A stretch of 64,000 nt of DNA from CAG-791 sp045130475 (GTDB lineage Bacteria; Bacillota; Clostridia; Lachnospirales; Lachnospiraceae): contig JBGUPU010000016.1 in NCBI GenBank assembly GCA_045130475.1, forward strand, positions 7,350 to 71,349. The letters are read 5' to 3'. The position numbers were made by a program, and so were the translations under genes. Shown here piece by piece: positions 43,365 to 51,541 of the stretch (the first letter of the stretch is position 1; every line of letters starts with the position of its first letter). Below the pieces are notes generated by a model that saw nothing but the letters and a program-made list of their open reading frames with translations, was not told the DNA's origin and made no database searches.

Positions 43365-43397
43365 GGCATAACAGGAGAGGATATCTCCTGTTATGCC
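43365..43397. repeat. 14-bp perfect hairpin between pgk and tpiA
   Basis: GGCATAACAGGAGA (43365-43378), a five-base loop, and its exact complement to 43397. No T-run follows, so it is more likely an mRNA processing or stability element than a terminator. Confidence 0.75.
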
Positions 43398-43507
43398 TGT
43401 GCATAAACAAGGTGTGATCAGGGGGTACCATTCACACCGGGGTCTCCCGGTTGCGGGCAGATCTGAAAGAACTGTTGATACACAGACGAAGATAGAGGAG
43501 AATGAAA

Positions 43508-44257
43508 ATGGCAAGAAGGAAAATCGTAGCCGGTAACTGGAAAATGAACAAGACTCCCTCCGAGGCAAAGGCCCTTGTCGAGATGCTTGCTCCCCTGGTA
43601 AAGAATGATGATGTCGATGTCGTTTACTGCGTACCTGCTGTTGACATCGTTCCCGTTGTCGAGGCAGTCAAGGGCTCCAACGTTGCTGTAGGCGCTGAGA
43701 ATATTTCCGATAAGGACAGCGGCGCATTCACCGGCGAGATCTCAGGTGCAATGCTCAAAGATGCAGGCGTCAAGTACGTCATCATCGGCCACTCCGAGAG
43801 AAGAGATTATTATAAAGAAGATGATGCATTCCTCAACAGGAAAGTCCTCAAGGCTTTCGAGTATGGCCTCATCCCGATCCTTTGCTGCGGCGAGTCCCTT
43901 GAGCAGCGCGAAGCAAACGTGACCATCGACTGGATCCGTCTGCAGCTCAAGAGCGATCTGATCGGCGTTTCTGCTGAGCAGGCTGCTTCCATGGTTATCG
44001 CTTATGAGCCCATCTGGGCTATCGGCACCGGCAAGGTCGCTACCACTGAGCAGGCTCAGGAAGTCTGCCATGCGATCCGCGAGCTCATCGCTGAGATCTA
44101 TGACGCTGATACCGCTGAGAAGATCCGCATCCAGTACGGCGGCTCTGTCAACGGCGCTTCCGCTCCCGAGCTCTTCGCACAGCCCGACATCGACGGCGGC
44201 CTCATCGGCGGCGCTTCCCTGAAGGAAGACTTCGGAAAGATCGTTAATTACAAGTAA
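43508..44257 (+). CDS. tpiA: Triosephosphate isomerase
   Basis: 249 residues; interconverts DHAP and glyceraldehyde-3-phosphate. N-terminal RKIVAGNWKMNKT with the catalytic Lys/Asn, the electrophilic His in YVIIGHSERR, the catalytic Glu in VIAYEPIWAIGTGK, and phosphate-binding GGSVNG and GGLIGGASL. Two ATGs (43502, 43508) are in frame; AGAGGAG ends one base before the first and seven before the second, so 43508 is chosen. Last gene of the gap-pgk-tpiA series. Confidence 0.98.
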   Translation: MARRKIVAGNWKMNKTPSEAKALVEMLAPLVKNDDVDVVYCVPAVDIVPVVEAVKGSNVAVGAENISDKDSGAFTGEISGAMLKDAGVKYVIIGHSERRDYYKEDDAFLNRKVLKAFEYGLIPILCCGESLEQREANVTIDWIRLQLKSDLIGVSAEQAASMVIAYEPIWAIGTGKVATTEQAQEVCHAIRELIAEIYDADTAEKIRIQYGGSVNGASAPELFAQPDIDGGLIGGASLKEDFGKIVNYK

Positions 44258-44331
44258 GACCCAGATCTGCAATCAGCTTTGCAGAATGAATGTCCTGCCC
44301 GCCGCAGGACGAAATGAGTCGAACCGGATGA

Positions 44332-44370
44332 ACATCCCGCAGAACCTGAATGGTCTGCGGGATGTTTTTT
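44332..44370 (+). terminator. tpiA terminator
   Basis: 12-bp perfect stem ACATCCCGCAGA (44332-44343) / TCTGCGGGATGT (44354-44365), followed by TTTTT. Its 3' arm overlaps the 25-bp palindrome that follows. A further GTCCTGC/GCAGGAC hairpin sits at 44292-44310. Confidence 0.9.
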
Positions 44371-44413
44371 AACTCATAGGAAATTGCGATTTCCTATGAG
44401 TTAAAAAACATCC
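44360..44413. repeat. Perfect 25-bp inverted repeat with TGCG loop
   Basis: Bases 44360-44384 are exactly complementary to 44389-44413, with the four-base loop TGCG. The left arm begins in the 3' arm of the tpiA terminator, so the two structures are mutually exclusive in RNA. The length and perfection are far beyond an ordinary terminator. Confidence 0.92.
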
Positions 44414-44445
44414 TGTAGGATGCGCACTCACGCGCGGGGAATTAT

Positions 44446-44535
44446 GTCGCTGAGGCGACCGCGCTCGGCGCGAGAGTCTCGCAAGCGAGACTCTTTCTTG
44501 CGTGCCCCTGCCAAGAGGCGGCGAGCCTGAAGGGG
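44446..44535. repeat. Cluster of short palindromes
   Basis: Three adjacent hairpins: GTCGC-TGAG-GCGAC (44446-44459); AGAGTCTCGC-AA-GCGAGACTCT (44473-44494, 10-bp perfect); and CCCCT ... AGGGG enclosing AGGC/GCCT (44505-44535). Together with the upstream palindromes they account for most of the 354-base spacer before the next gene. Confidence 0.8.
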
Positions 44536-44611
44536 AAGCATTTGTAAAATCCTCCGTTGTAATGTATGATGGATTCCGAATATGAATTGACTTCAGAGCA
44601 GGAGAGGCTGT

Positions 44612-45337
44612 ATGATTCGCGACAAAGAGATTGAGGAGATTTACGACGGACACTTTTACTCTCCGGAGGATATGGTGCCCGTCGGATGCTCGGACTGCGC
44701 AGGGTGTTCTGCCTGCTGCAGGAATACAGGTGATTCCATTATTCTGGATCCCTATGACATGTATCTGCTCTCCAAGGGGACAGGAAAAACGTTTGCGGAT
44801 ATGATCGAGCATGAGATTGAGATCCGTCTGGTGGACGGACTGATCCTTCCCAACCTCATGCAGCACCATAATGTTCCCTCATCCGATCAAAAAGACGATA
44901 CGGAAAATGATCAATGTTCCTTTCTCTCCGCAGCCGGGCGCTGTACGATCCATCCCTACCGTCCCGGAATGTGCCGTCTTTATCCTATGGGCAGGTACTA
45001 TACAGAGGATGGATTTTGCTATATCCTGCAAAAGGACGAGTGCGTCCATAGAGAAAAGACGCCGGTCCTTCTCAGAGACTGGCTGGGGTATGAGGATCTT
45101 CCCCGGTTTGAGGCTTATATACAGAACTGGCATGATTTCAAAAAACAGGCAGAAAAGGCCCTGGAATACCTGACGGAAAAAAGCAGGGATTCGGTAACCC
45201 GCTATATTCTCCAGATATTCTTTGTGCATCCGTATCTTACGGAGCAGGACTTTTATCCCCAGTATGAAGTCCGCATGGAAATCTGCCGACAGGCGCTGGG
45301 CCAGATACTGCCGCCTGCTGACCCACAGCAAAAATAA
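44612..45337 (+). CDS. YkgJ-family cysteine-cluster protein
   Basis: 241 residues. N-terminal cluster CSDCAGCSACC (the CxxC..C.ACC pattern) and further Cys residues at CSFLSAAGRCTIHPYRPGMCRLYP are the diagnostic YkgJ (UPF0153-type) motif, thought to bind zinc or an Fe-S cluster. The C-terminal half is helical with no recognisable domain. A GCAGGAGAGG site precedes the ATG at 44612. It is 19 bases upstream of a flavoprotein gene, so they are probably co-transcribed. Biochemical role unknown. Confidence 0.85.
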   Translation: MIRDKEIEEIYDGHFYSPEDMVPVGCSDCAGCSACCRNTGDSIILDPYDMYLLSKGTGKTFADMIEHEIEIRLVDGLILPNLMQHHNVPSSDQKDDTENDQCSFLSAAGRCTIHPYRPGMCRLYPMGRYYTEDGFCYILQKDECVHREKTPVLLRDWLGYEDLPRFEAYIQNWHDFKKQAEKALEYLTEKSRDSVTRYILQIFFVHPYLTEQDFYPQYEVRMEICRQALGQILPPADPQQK

Positions 45338-45356
45338 GATCAACAGGATAAGATCA

Positions 45357-46688
45357 ATGCAGAAAAATGTTATTGTAATCGGGGCGGGGGCTGCAGGACT
45401 GATGGCTGCAGCGGCTGCTTCAGAGAACGGGAATAAGGTGACCATTCTTGAAAGGAATGAAAAAGCCGGCAAGAAAATCTATATAACAGGAAAAGGACGC
45501 TGTAATCTGACCAATGACTGCCCCACAGAAGACTTTTTCGGTTATGTCGCAAAAAACCACAAATTCCTTTACAGTGCTGTCTATGGCTTTGATCACGAGA
45601 TGGTGAAAGACTTTTTCGAAAAAAACGGGTGTCCGGTCAAGGTGGAACGGGGCGGCCGGGTTTTTCCGGTCTCCGATCATGCATCTGATGTCACAGCCGC
45701 TCTCCTGCGCTTTTTGCAGAAGAGGGGTGTCAGGATCATGTACCGCACCAGAGCACAGGCAATTCTCACGGAACCCGGGGATGCAGCCGGAGGAGATCCT
45801 GTGATCCGCGGTGTACGGCTGGAGAACGGAAAGGAACTGCATGCGGATGCCGTGATCCTCTGTACCGGCGGCCTTTCCTATCCTTCCACCGGATCAGACG
45901 GCGACGGCCTGAAAATGGCCGGGCAGCTGGGACTGGAGGTGACGCCCACAGCACCTTCCCTTGTACCTTTTGAGACAAAGGAATCCTGGTGCAGAGACCT
46001 GCAGGGACTTGCCCTTAAAAATGTGGCGGTGAAAGTATTTCCCGGTCCGGCACAAGAGGCAGAAGAGCCTGCCGCAGCGGATCCCTCCCGTACAGAGCCC
46101 GGGAAAAAGAAAAAGAAGACCAGACCCAACAAACCGGTCTATGAAGCCTTCGGAGAACTGCTTTTTACACATTTCGGCATGAGCGGACCGATCATTCTGA
46201 CGGCTTCCTGCTATTGTGATTTTTATAAATATCCGCAGGGATTCAACCTGCTTCTGAATCTGAAACCTGCCCTGACACAGGAGCAGCTGCAGGATCGGCT
46301 GCACAGAGAGTTCCTGCAGGCGCCGGAACGACATCTCCCGGGCGCAATACGTCCGCTCTTCCCCGCCCGCCTGGCGGAAGTTGTCACGGAGCTTTCCGGC
46401 CTTGGTACACAGCGCAGGGCCGCCTCATTTACAGAACCCGAGATCAAGGCGCTTGCGGCCCTGATCCGTGCAGTTCCGGTCACGATAACCGGTACACGAG
46501 GCTATAACGAAGCGATCATTACCCGCGGGGGGATCAGCGTCAGGGAATTCGATCCCTCCACCATGCAGTCCCGCAGGATCCGCGGACTCTATGCCGCGGG
46601 GGAAATACTGGATGTCGACGCCCAGACAGGAGGATTCAATCTCCAGATTGCCTGGTCCACCGGGCACCTTGCAGGCTCCAGTGTATGA
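45357..46688 (+). CDS. HI0933/YhiN-family FAD-dependent oxidoreductase
   Basis: 443 residues. N-terminal FAD-binding GAGAAGLMAA, then ERNEKAGKKIYITGKGRCNLTN, and near the C-terminus GLYAAGEILDVDAQTGGFNLQIA, all hallmarks of the HI0933/BaiN-like group. Members include an enzyme described in bile-acid 7-dehydroxylation (BaiN), but most have no proven substrate. A Lys/Pro-rich insertion (EPGKKKKKTRPNKP) near residue 250 is unusual. The ATG at 45357 is the family-consistent start; its ribosome site (AGGATAAG) is weak. It follows the YkgJ gene and precedes cmk by 116 bases. Confidence 0.88.
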   Translation: MQKNVIVIGAGAAGLMAAAAASENGNKVTILERNEKAGKKIYITGKGRCNLTNDCPTEDFFGYVAKNHKFLYSAVYGFDHEMVKDFFEKNGCPVKVERGGRVFPVSDHASDVTAALLRFLQKRGVRIMYRTRAQAILTEPGDAAGGDPVIRGVRLENGKELHADAVILCTGGLSYPSTGSDGDGLKMAGQLGLEVTPTAPSLVPFETKESWCRDLQGLALKNVAVKVFPGPAQEAEEPAAADPSRTEPGKKKKKTRPNKPVYEAFGELLFTHFGMSGPIILTASCYCDFYKYPQGFNLLLNLKPALTQEQLQDRLHREFLQAPERHLPGAIRPLFPARLAEVVTELSGLGTQRRAASFTEPEIKALAALIRAVPVTITGTRGYNEAIITRGGISVREFDPSTMQSRRIRGLYAAGEILDVDAQTGGFNLQIAWSTGHLAGSSV

Positions 46689-46804
46689 AATATGCACCGA
46701 CATGCGCCTAATAACTCTGATTCTGGTTCAATGACGCGCGTTAAACGGCTCTCATTCCGAGTCCGTCTGAACGTCGGGGAACAATCAATGACAGGAGGAG
46801 AATG

Positions 46805-47476
46805 ATGACAAACATTGCAATTGACGGACCGGCCGGCGCCGGCAAGAGTACCATTGCCAAAATGGTCGCAAAGAAGCTTTCTTTTATCTATGTTGACACG
46901 GGTGCCATGTACAGAGCCATGGCTCTATACCTCTACAGACAGGGGATATCTGCAGATGATCCGGAAAAGATCGCAGCCGCCTGCGGCGGAGCCGGCATTT
47001 CCATCGAATATAGAGACGGGGAGCAGGTTGTTTTGCTCGGAGATGAGAATGTCAACCCTTACCTGCGGACTGAGGAAGTGAGCGCAATGGCTTCCAAGAG
47101 CAGTGCAGTTCCTCAGGTGCGCGTGCGTCTGGTCCAGCTCCAGCAGGAACTTGCCGCGTCGCAGAACGTTGTCATGGACGGCCGCGATATCGGCACGGTT
47201 GTCCTCCCTGATGCCCAGGTCAAGATCTATCTGACTGCAAGTGTCGAAGTACGCGCCCGCCGCCGTTTTCTGGAACTGCAGGAAAAAGGGGAACCCGCTG
47301 TTTTTGAGACAATTGCCGCGGAGATAGCGGAGCGGGACCACAGAGATATGACAAGGGAAGTTTCTCCGCTGAAACTGGCAGACGACGCAGTTCTCGTGGA
47401 TACATCCGACATGACTATCGAAGAAGTCACAGAGCGGATCCTTGCAATCGTCAGAGAAAAGACTGGCCTGGTATAG
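46805..47476 (+). CDS. cmk: Cytidylate kinase
   Basis: 223 residues; phosphorylates CMP and dCMP. P-loop IDGPAGAGKST, the CMP-binding VDTGAMYRA, and VMDGRDIGTVVLPDA are all canonical. ATGs at 46802 and 46805 are adjacent; AGGAGG (46793-46798) favours 46805. First gene of the cmk-ispH-rpsA group, a conserved clostridial arrangement, with only 31 bases to ispH. Confidence 0.97.
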   Translation: MTNIAIDGPAGAGKSTIAKMVAKKLSFIYVDTGAMYRAMALYLYRQGISADDPEKIAAACGGAGISIEYRDGEQVVLLGDENVNPYLRTEEVSAMASKSSAVPQVRVRLVQLQQELAASQNVVMDGRDIGTVVLPDAQVKIYLTASVEVRARRRFLELQEKGEPAVFETIAAEIAERDHRDMTREVSPLKLADDAVLVDTSDMTIEEVTERILAIVREKTGLV

Positions 47477-47507
47477 AGGGACAGACCGATCGGAAAGGAG
47501 CTCGGCA

Positions 47508-48365
47508 TTGGCAAAACCGGAAATCATCCTCGCAAAGAGCGCGGGATTCTGTTTCGGCGTGGAACGCGCCGTCAATAAAGTCTATGAGGAAGCGTCCGTG
47601 AGCAGGGATATCTATACCTACGGACCGATCATTCACAACAAAGAAGTAGTCGCTGATCTAGAAGCAAAAGGCGTCCATGTCGTCGAGTCTGCGGAAGAGC
47701 TCCGCGCTCTGAAGGGCGGGACAGTCATCATCCGTTCTCATGGCGTGTCCAGGGATACAGACAGGCTGATCCGCGAGTCCGCACACAAGTGCATTGACGC
47801 CACATGTCCCTTTGTCAAACGCATACACCGCACGGTCGAAGCGGAGAGCGCAGCCGGAAAAAAGATTGTGATCATCGGAAATCCTGTCCATCCCGAAGTG
47901 ATGGGAATCATGGGATGGTCCTCTACTCCCGTGACTGTTATCCAGACAATGGAGGAGGCACATAATTTCAATGTTTCTGACGAAACAGAGGTCTGCGTGG
48001 TTGCCCAGACCACTTTTAACGCAAATAAATTTCAAGATTTAGTTGCTATTTTGAAAGAAAAAAGCTACAATGTAATTTGTGTGAATACTATCTGCAATGC
48101 AACTCATGAGCGGCAGTCGGAAGCAAAGGCGATTGCTGCCAGGGCTGACATTATGATAGTGATCGGGGATCGGAGCAGTTCCAATTCTGCAAAGCTTTAC
48201 GAGATCTGCAGAAAAGAGTGTCCCGATACTCATTTCATACAGACGTGGAACGACTTACATCTTACTCTGACTGGTGCAGAAAAGGTGATAGGCATTACCG
48301 CGGGGGCTTCGACCCCAAAGAATATCATTGAGGAGGTTTATAACCATGTCAGAGCAGACCTTTGA
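47508..48365 (+). CDS. ispH: 4-hydroxy-3-methylbut-2-enyl diphosphate reductase, TTG start
   Basis: 285 residues; last step of the MEP isoprenoid pathway, using a [4Fe-4S] cluster. The three ligand Cys are in AGFCFGVERA (Cys15), DATCPFVKRIH and NTICNATHERQ; GNPVHPEVMG is also conserved. TTG at 47508 has AAAGGAG 7 bases upstream and gives the standard N-terminus; the longer reading frame from 47442 would run into cmk. The 3' end overlaps rpsA by 20 bases. In many clostridia the two are fused into one protein, so this window shows the separated, overlapping version. Confidence 0.96.
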   Translation: MAKPEIILAKSAGFCFGVERAVNKVYEEASVSRDIYTYGPIIHNKEVVADLEAKGVHVVESAEELRALKGGTVIIRSHGVSRDTDRLIRESAHKCIDATCPFVKRIHRTVEAESAAGKKIVIIGNPVHPEVMGIMGWSSTPVTVIQTMEEAHNFNVSDETEVCVVAQTTFNANKFQDLVAILKEKSYNVICVNTICNATHERQSEAKAIAARADIMIVIGDRSSSNSAKLYEICRKECPDTHFIQTWNDLHLTLTGAEKVIGITAGASTPKNIIEEVYNHVRADL

Positions 48366-49512
48366 ACAAATGTTGGACGAATCGTTCAAGACGATTCATA
48401 CCGGTGAGGTAGTTGAGGGACAGATCATCGATGTCAAGCCCGATGAGGCAGTCCTGAATATCGGCGCCAAGTCCGATGGTATCCTTACCAGGAATGAATA
48501 CACGAATGATCATTCTGTTGATCTCACAGAAGTCCTGCACGTAGGCGACAAACTTGAAGTTAAGATCCTGAAAGTGAATGACGGAGACGGCCAGGTTGTC
48601 CTTTCCTACAAGCGCCTTGCAGCAGACCGCGGCAACAAGCGCATCGAGGAAGCGTACAACAATAAGGAAGTCCTCACAGCCAAGGTTACACAGGTCCTTT
48701 CCGGCGGCCTGAGCGTAGTTGTTGAGGAAGTCAGAGTATTTATCCCTGCAAGCCTTGTTTCCGATACTTATGAGAGAGACCTGAGCAAGTATCTCGGACA
48801 GGACATCGAGTTCGTGATCACCGAGTACAATCCGCACAGGCGTAGATATATTGGTGATCGCAAACAGCTTCTCGTTGCTAAGCGCCAGGAAATGCAGCGC
48901 AAGCTCTTCGAGACCATCCACCCCGGCGATACAGTCGAGGGTACTGTCAAGAATATCACCGATTTCGGTGCTTTCATCGATCTGGGCGGCGCAGATGGAC
49001 TCCTGCACATCTCCGAGATGAGCTGGGGCCGCGTCGAGAATCCCAAGAAGGTCTTCAAGGTTGGCGAGCAGCTCCGCGTCCTGATCAAGGACATCCAGGG
49101 CACAAAGATCGCTCTTTCCCTGAAGTTCCCCGAGGAGAATCCCTGGGTTGGCGCAGCGCAGAAGTATGCAGTCGGCACAATCGTAACCGGCAAAGTTGCC
49201 AGAATGACCGATTTCGGCGCATTCGTAGAGCTTGAGCCCGGCATCGATGCCCTGCTTCATGTTTCCCAGATTGCCCGCGAGCACATTGACAAGCCTTCAG
49301 ATGTCCTCAAGACCGGACAGGAAGTCACCGCAAAGATTGTTGACTTCAACGAAGACAGCAACAAGATCAGCCTGAGCGTCAAGCAGCTTCTTATTGACAA
49401 GGAGCGTGAGAGACGCGCTGCTGAGCGTGCAAACGCAGACGCCGATGTCGTATCTGTCGATGTTGACGCTTTCGTCAATGCTCAGAGGGGAAATGAGGAC
49501 GACGCAGAATAA
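48346..49512 (+). CDS. rpsA: 30S ribosomal protein S1-like protein, four S1 domains
   Basis: 388 residues with four OB-type S1 repeats (about 20-90, 105-170, 190-262, 277-347). The third and fourth are the best matches (VKNITDFGAFIDLGGADGLLH; VARMTDFGAFVELEPGIDALLH). The highly charged C-terminal tail is not an S1 domain. Gram-positive S1 proteins have four repeats rather than six and their ribosome role differs from E. coli S1. TTGAGGAGG inside the end of ispH drives the ATG at 48346, so translation is coupled. A strong terminator follows. Confidence 0.93.
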   Translation: MSEQTFEQMLDESFKTIHTGEVVEGQIIDVKPDEAVLNIGAKSDGILTRNEYTNDHSVDLTEVLHVGDKLEVKILKVNDGDGQVVLSYKRLAADRGNKRIEEAYNNKEVLTAKVTQVLSGGLSVVVEEVRVFIPASLVSDTYERDLSKYLGQDIEFVITEYNPHRRRYIGDRKQLLVAKRQEMQRKLFETIHPGDTVEGTVKNITDFGAFIDLGGADGLLHISEMSWGRVENPKKVFKVGEQLRVLIKDIQGTKIALSLKFPEENPWVGAAQKYAVGTIVTGKVARMTDFGAFVELEPGIDALLHVSQIAREHIDKPSDVLKTGQEVTAKIVDFNEDSNKISLSVKQLLIDKERERRAAERANADADVVSVDVDAFVNAQRGNEDDAE

Positions 49513-49547
49513 TTTTATGATTCTGCATATGTGGTTCTGATTTTTAC

Positions 49548-49582
49548 GGGGCCGGAATCCTGCGGGTTCCGGTCCCTTTTTT
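49548..49582 (+). terminator. rpsA terminator
   Basis: 13-bp stem (49548-49560 with 49564-49576, two G-T pairs), three-base loop TGC, then six T's. Confidence 0.9.
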
Positions 49583-49710
49583 CTACCTGTACAGCTGCAT
49601 TAAAAAAACGGTCAGCATGGAGCAGGCTGAAATAAATTACAGCTTTTGTATTAACTGCCCGGTTCTGCTGAGCAGGATACGCAGTACTTTTGTATGACGT
49701 GAGGAATGGG

Positions 49711-50787
49711 ATGGACCTTCAGAAAAACAGTGTTTTTGCGGAAGATATGGAACAGCTTGGCAGTCTTCCTCTGATGGACAAACTGCGCGGCAGGACCGTG
49801 CTTGTGACGGGTGCTACGGGGTTGATCGGGCAGACGATCGTCTCTGCGCTTTTGCGCTGCGGCGAATGGGAAGAAGCCGAAGACGCAAAGGAACCCGTGT
49901 ACGTCATTGCCTGTGTGCGCAATGAGGAGAAGGCCCGCCGCATGTTCGGCAGCGCCGACCGCGGTAACCTCCGGCTCCTGGTCTCTGATATTCTCTCCAT
50001 GCCTGTTGAAAAGCTTCCCGTGCAGGTTGATTATGTGATCCATGCAGCGAGCCAGACTTCCAGCCGCGCCTTTGTCGATGAGCCTGTGGAGACCATTTTT
50101 ACAGCGATCGACGGGACCAGAAGGGCCCTCGAATTTGCCAAAAACAATGACGTAAAATGCTTTGTCTATCTCTCCACCATGGAAGTGTACGGTACACCTA
50201 TGGACGATGAAAAGATTGATGAAAAGCACGGCACAAACCTGGATACCATGCAGCCTCGCAGCTGTTATCCGGAATCCAAGCGCCTCTGCGAGATCCTCTG
50301 CTCCTCCTGGCAGAAGGAGTACGGGGTTCCCGTCCGTGTCCTCCGGCTGACGCAGACCTTCGGGCCCGGTGTCCGATATGACGATGGCCGTGTGTTCGCG
50401 GAGTTTGCCCGCTGTGCGATGGAAAAAAGAGATATCGTCCTCAAGACAGCCGGACTGACCTGCCGTTCCTATCTCTACACAGCGGATGCCGCTTCGGCGA
50501 TCCTGACAGTCATGCTCTGCGGAGAGGACCAGAGCGCATATAACGCCGCCAATGAATCCACCTACTGCAGCATCCGCGAAATGGCTGAGCTGGTTGCCCA
50601 TGAGTGTGCAGGCGGCAGGATCAAAGTCCGTATCGACGCGGCAGAGGATCCTTCTAAACTGGGATATGCGCCTACCTTGCACATGAACCTTGATACGACA
50701 AAACTGCGTTCGCTCGGCTGGAAACCTGTTTACGGCCTCGCGGATGCCTACCGCCGGATGATGGCGGCAATGGAGAAAGAACTATGA
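49711..50787 (+). CDS. NAD-dependent epimerase/dehydratase (extended SDR)
   Basis: 358 residues. NAD-binding TGATGLIGQTIVSALL near residue 40, the catalytic Tyr/Lys pair in CYPESKRLCE, and STMEVYGTP before it are typical of extended SDRs acting on nucleotide sugars. The substrate is unclear. Its stop codon overlaps the start of the cytidylyltransferase by four bases, so a CDP-linked sugar or polyol is likely. The ATG at 49711 is preferred over upstream TTG/GTG because GTGAGGA precedes it. First gene of a three-gene surface-glycan cluster. Confidence 0.82.
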   Translation: MDLQKNSVFAEDMEQLGSLPLMDKLRGRTVLVTGATGLIGQTIVSALLRCGEWEEAEDAKEPVYVIACVRNEEKARRMFGSADRGNLRLLVSDILSMPVEKLPVQVDYVIHAASQTSSRAFVDEPVETIFTAIDGTRRALEFAKNNDVKCFVYLSTMEVYGTPMDDEKIDEKHGTNLDTMQPRSCYPESKRLCEILCSSWQKEYGVPVRVLRLTQTFGPGVRYDDGRVFAEFARCAMEKRDIVLKTAGLTCRSYLYTADAASAILTVMLCGEDQSAYNAANESTYCSIREMAELVAHECAGGRIKVRIDAAEDPSKLGYAPTLHMNLDTTKLRSLGWKPVYGLADAYRRMMAAMEKEL

Positions 50788-51500
50788 ATCTTGCAGTGAT
50801 TTTTGCCGGCGGATCCGGCAAGAGAATGCATGCAAAGGACAGACCCAAACAGTTCCTTTTTGTGCACGGGAAACCGATCATTGTCCATACGATCGAGATC
50901 TTCAACAAGCATCCGGAGATCGACGGAATCGTCGTGGTCTGTATCGAAGACTGGATCCCCTATATGGAGGAGCTTAAATACACTTTCCGGCTGGACAAGA
51001 TTTCTTCCATTGTTCCGGGCGGCGAAACAGGGCAGATGTCTATCTATAACGGGCTTGCGGAGGCAGCCCGCATCTATGGACGGGAAGGAAATGTTGTCTT
51101 GATCCATGACGGCGTGCGCCCTCTGATTGATGAGGAGCTGATCACTGCCAATATCCGTTCTGTGGAAAAATACGGCACAAGTGTGAGCTGCGGGCCTGTG
51201 AGTGAGACCGTTGTGCTGGTCAGTGATACTGAACAGGTGCAGGAAGTGGTCAACCGCAATAATTCCCGTGTTGCCAAGGCGCCCCAGGGCTTCTGGCTTG
51301 AAGATGTCCTCAGCGTGGAGGAGCAGGCGATCAGCGAGGGACTGACCAATATGATCGACACCTGCACGCTCATGCGCCATTACGGGAGGGAGCTTTCCAT
51401 AGTCAACTGTCGGGCTGATAATGTCAAGATCACGACGCCGGAGGATTTTTTCATGTTCCGCGCCGTTTCCGATGCCAGGGAAAATGACCAATTGTTCTGA
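50784..51500 (+). CDS. IspD/TarI-type cytidylyltransferase
   Basis: 238 residues. Nucleotide-binding AVIFAGGSGKRM, conserved Lys in RPKQFLFVHGKP, and HDGVRPLI. These motifs are shared by IspD (CDP-methylerythritol) and TarI/Bcs1-type CDP-ribitol synthases. Context, a sugar-nucleotide SDR before it and a GT2 after it, favours the surface-polymer (TarI-like) role rather than isoprenoid synthesis, although ispH is encoded only 3 kb away. Start ATG overlaps the SDR stop by four bases. Confidence 0.82.
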   Translation: MNLAVIFAGGSGKRMHAKDRPKQFLFVHGKPIIVHTIEIFNKHPEIDGIVVVCIEDWIPYMEELKYTFRLDKISSIVPGGETGQMSIYNGLAEAARIYGREGNVVLIHDGVRPLIDEELITANIRSVEKYGTSVSCGPVSETVVLVSDTEQVQEVVNRNNSRVAKAPQGFWLEDVLSVEEQAISEGLTNMIDTCTLMRHYGRELSIVNCRADNVKITTPEDFFMFRAVSDARENDQLF

Positions 51501-51541
51501 GCCAAATGTCCTTTGAAAAAGTAACAATCCGGAGATAGAAA

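Noticed and set aside
50784..51500. Calling this gene ispD because ispH is nearby
   Set aside because: It is translationally coupled to a nucleotide-sugar SDR and followed by a glycosyltransferase, so the TarI-like role is at least as likely. The symbol was left empty.
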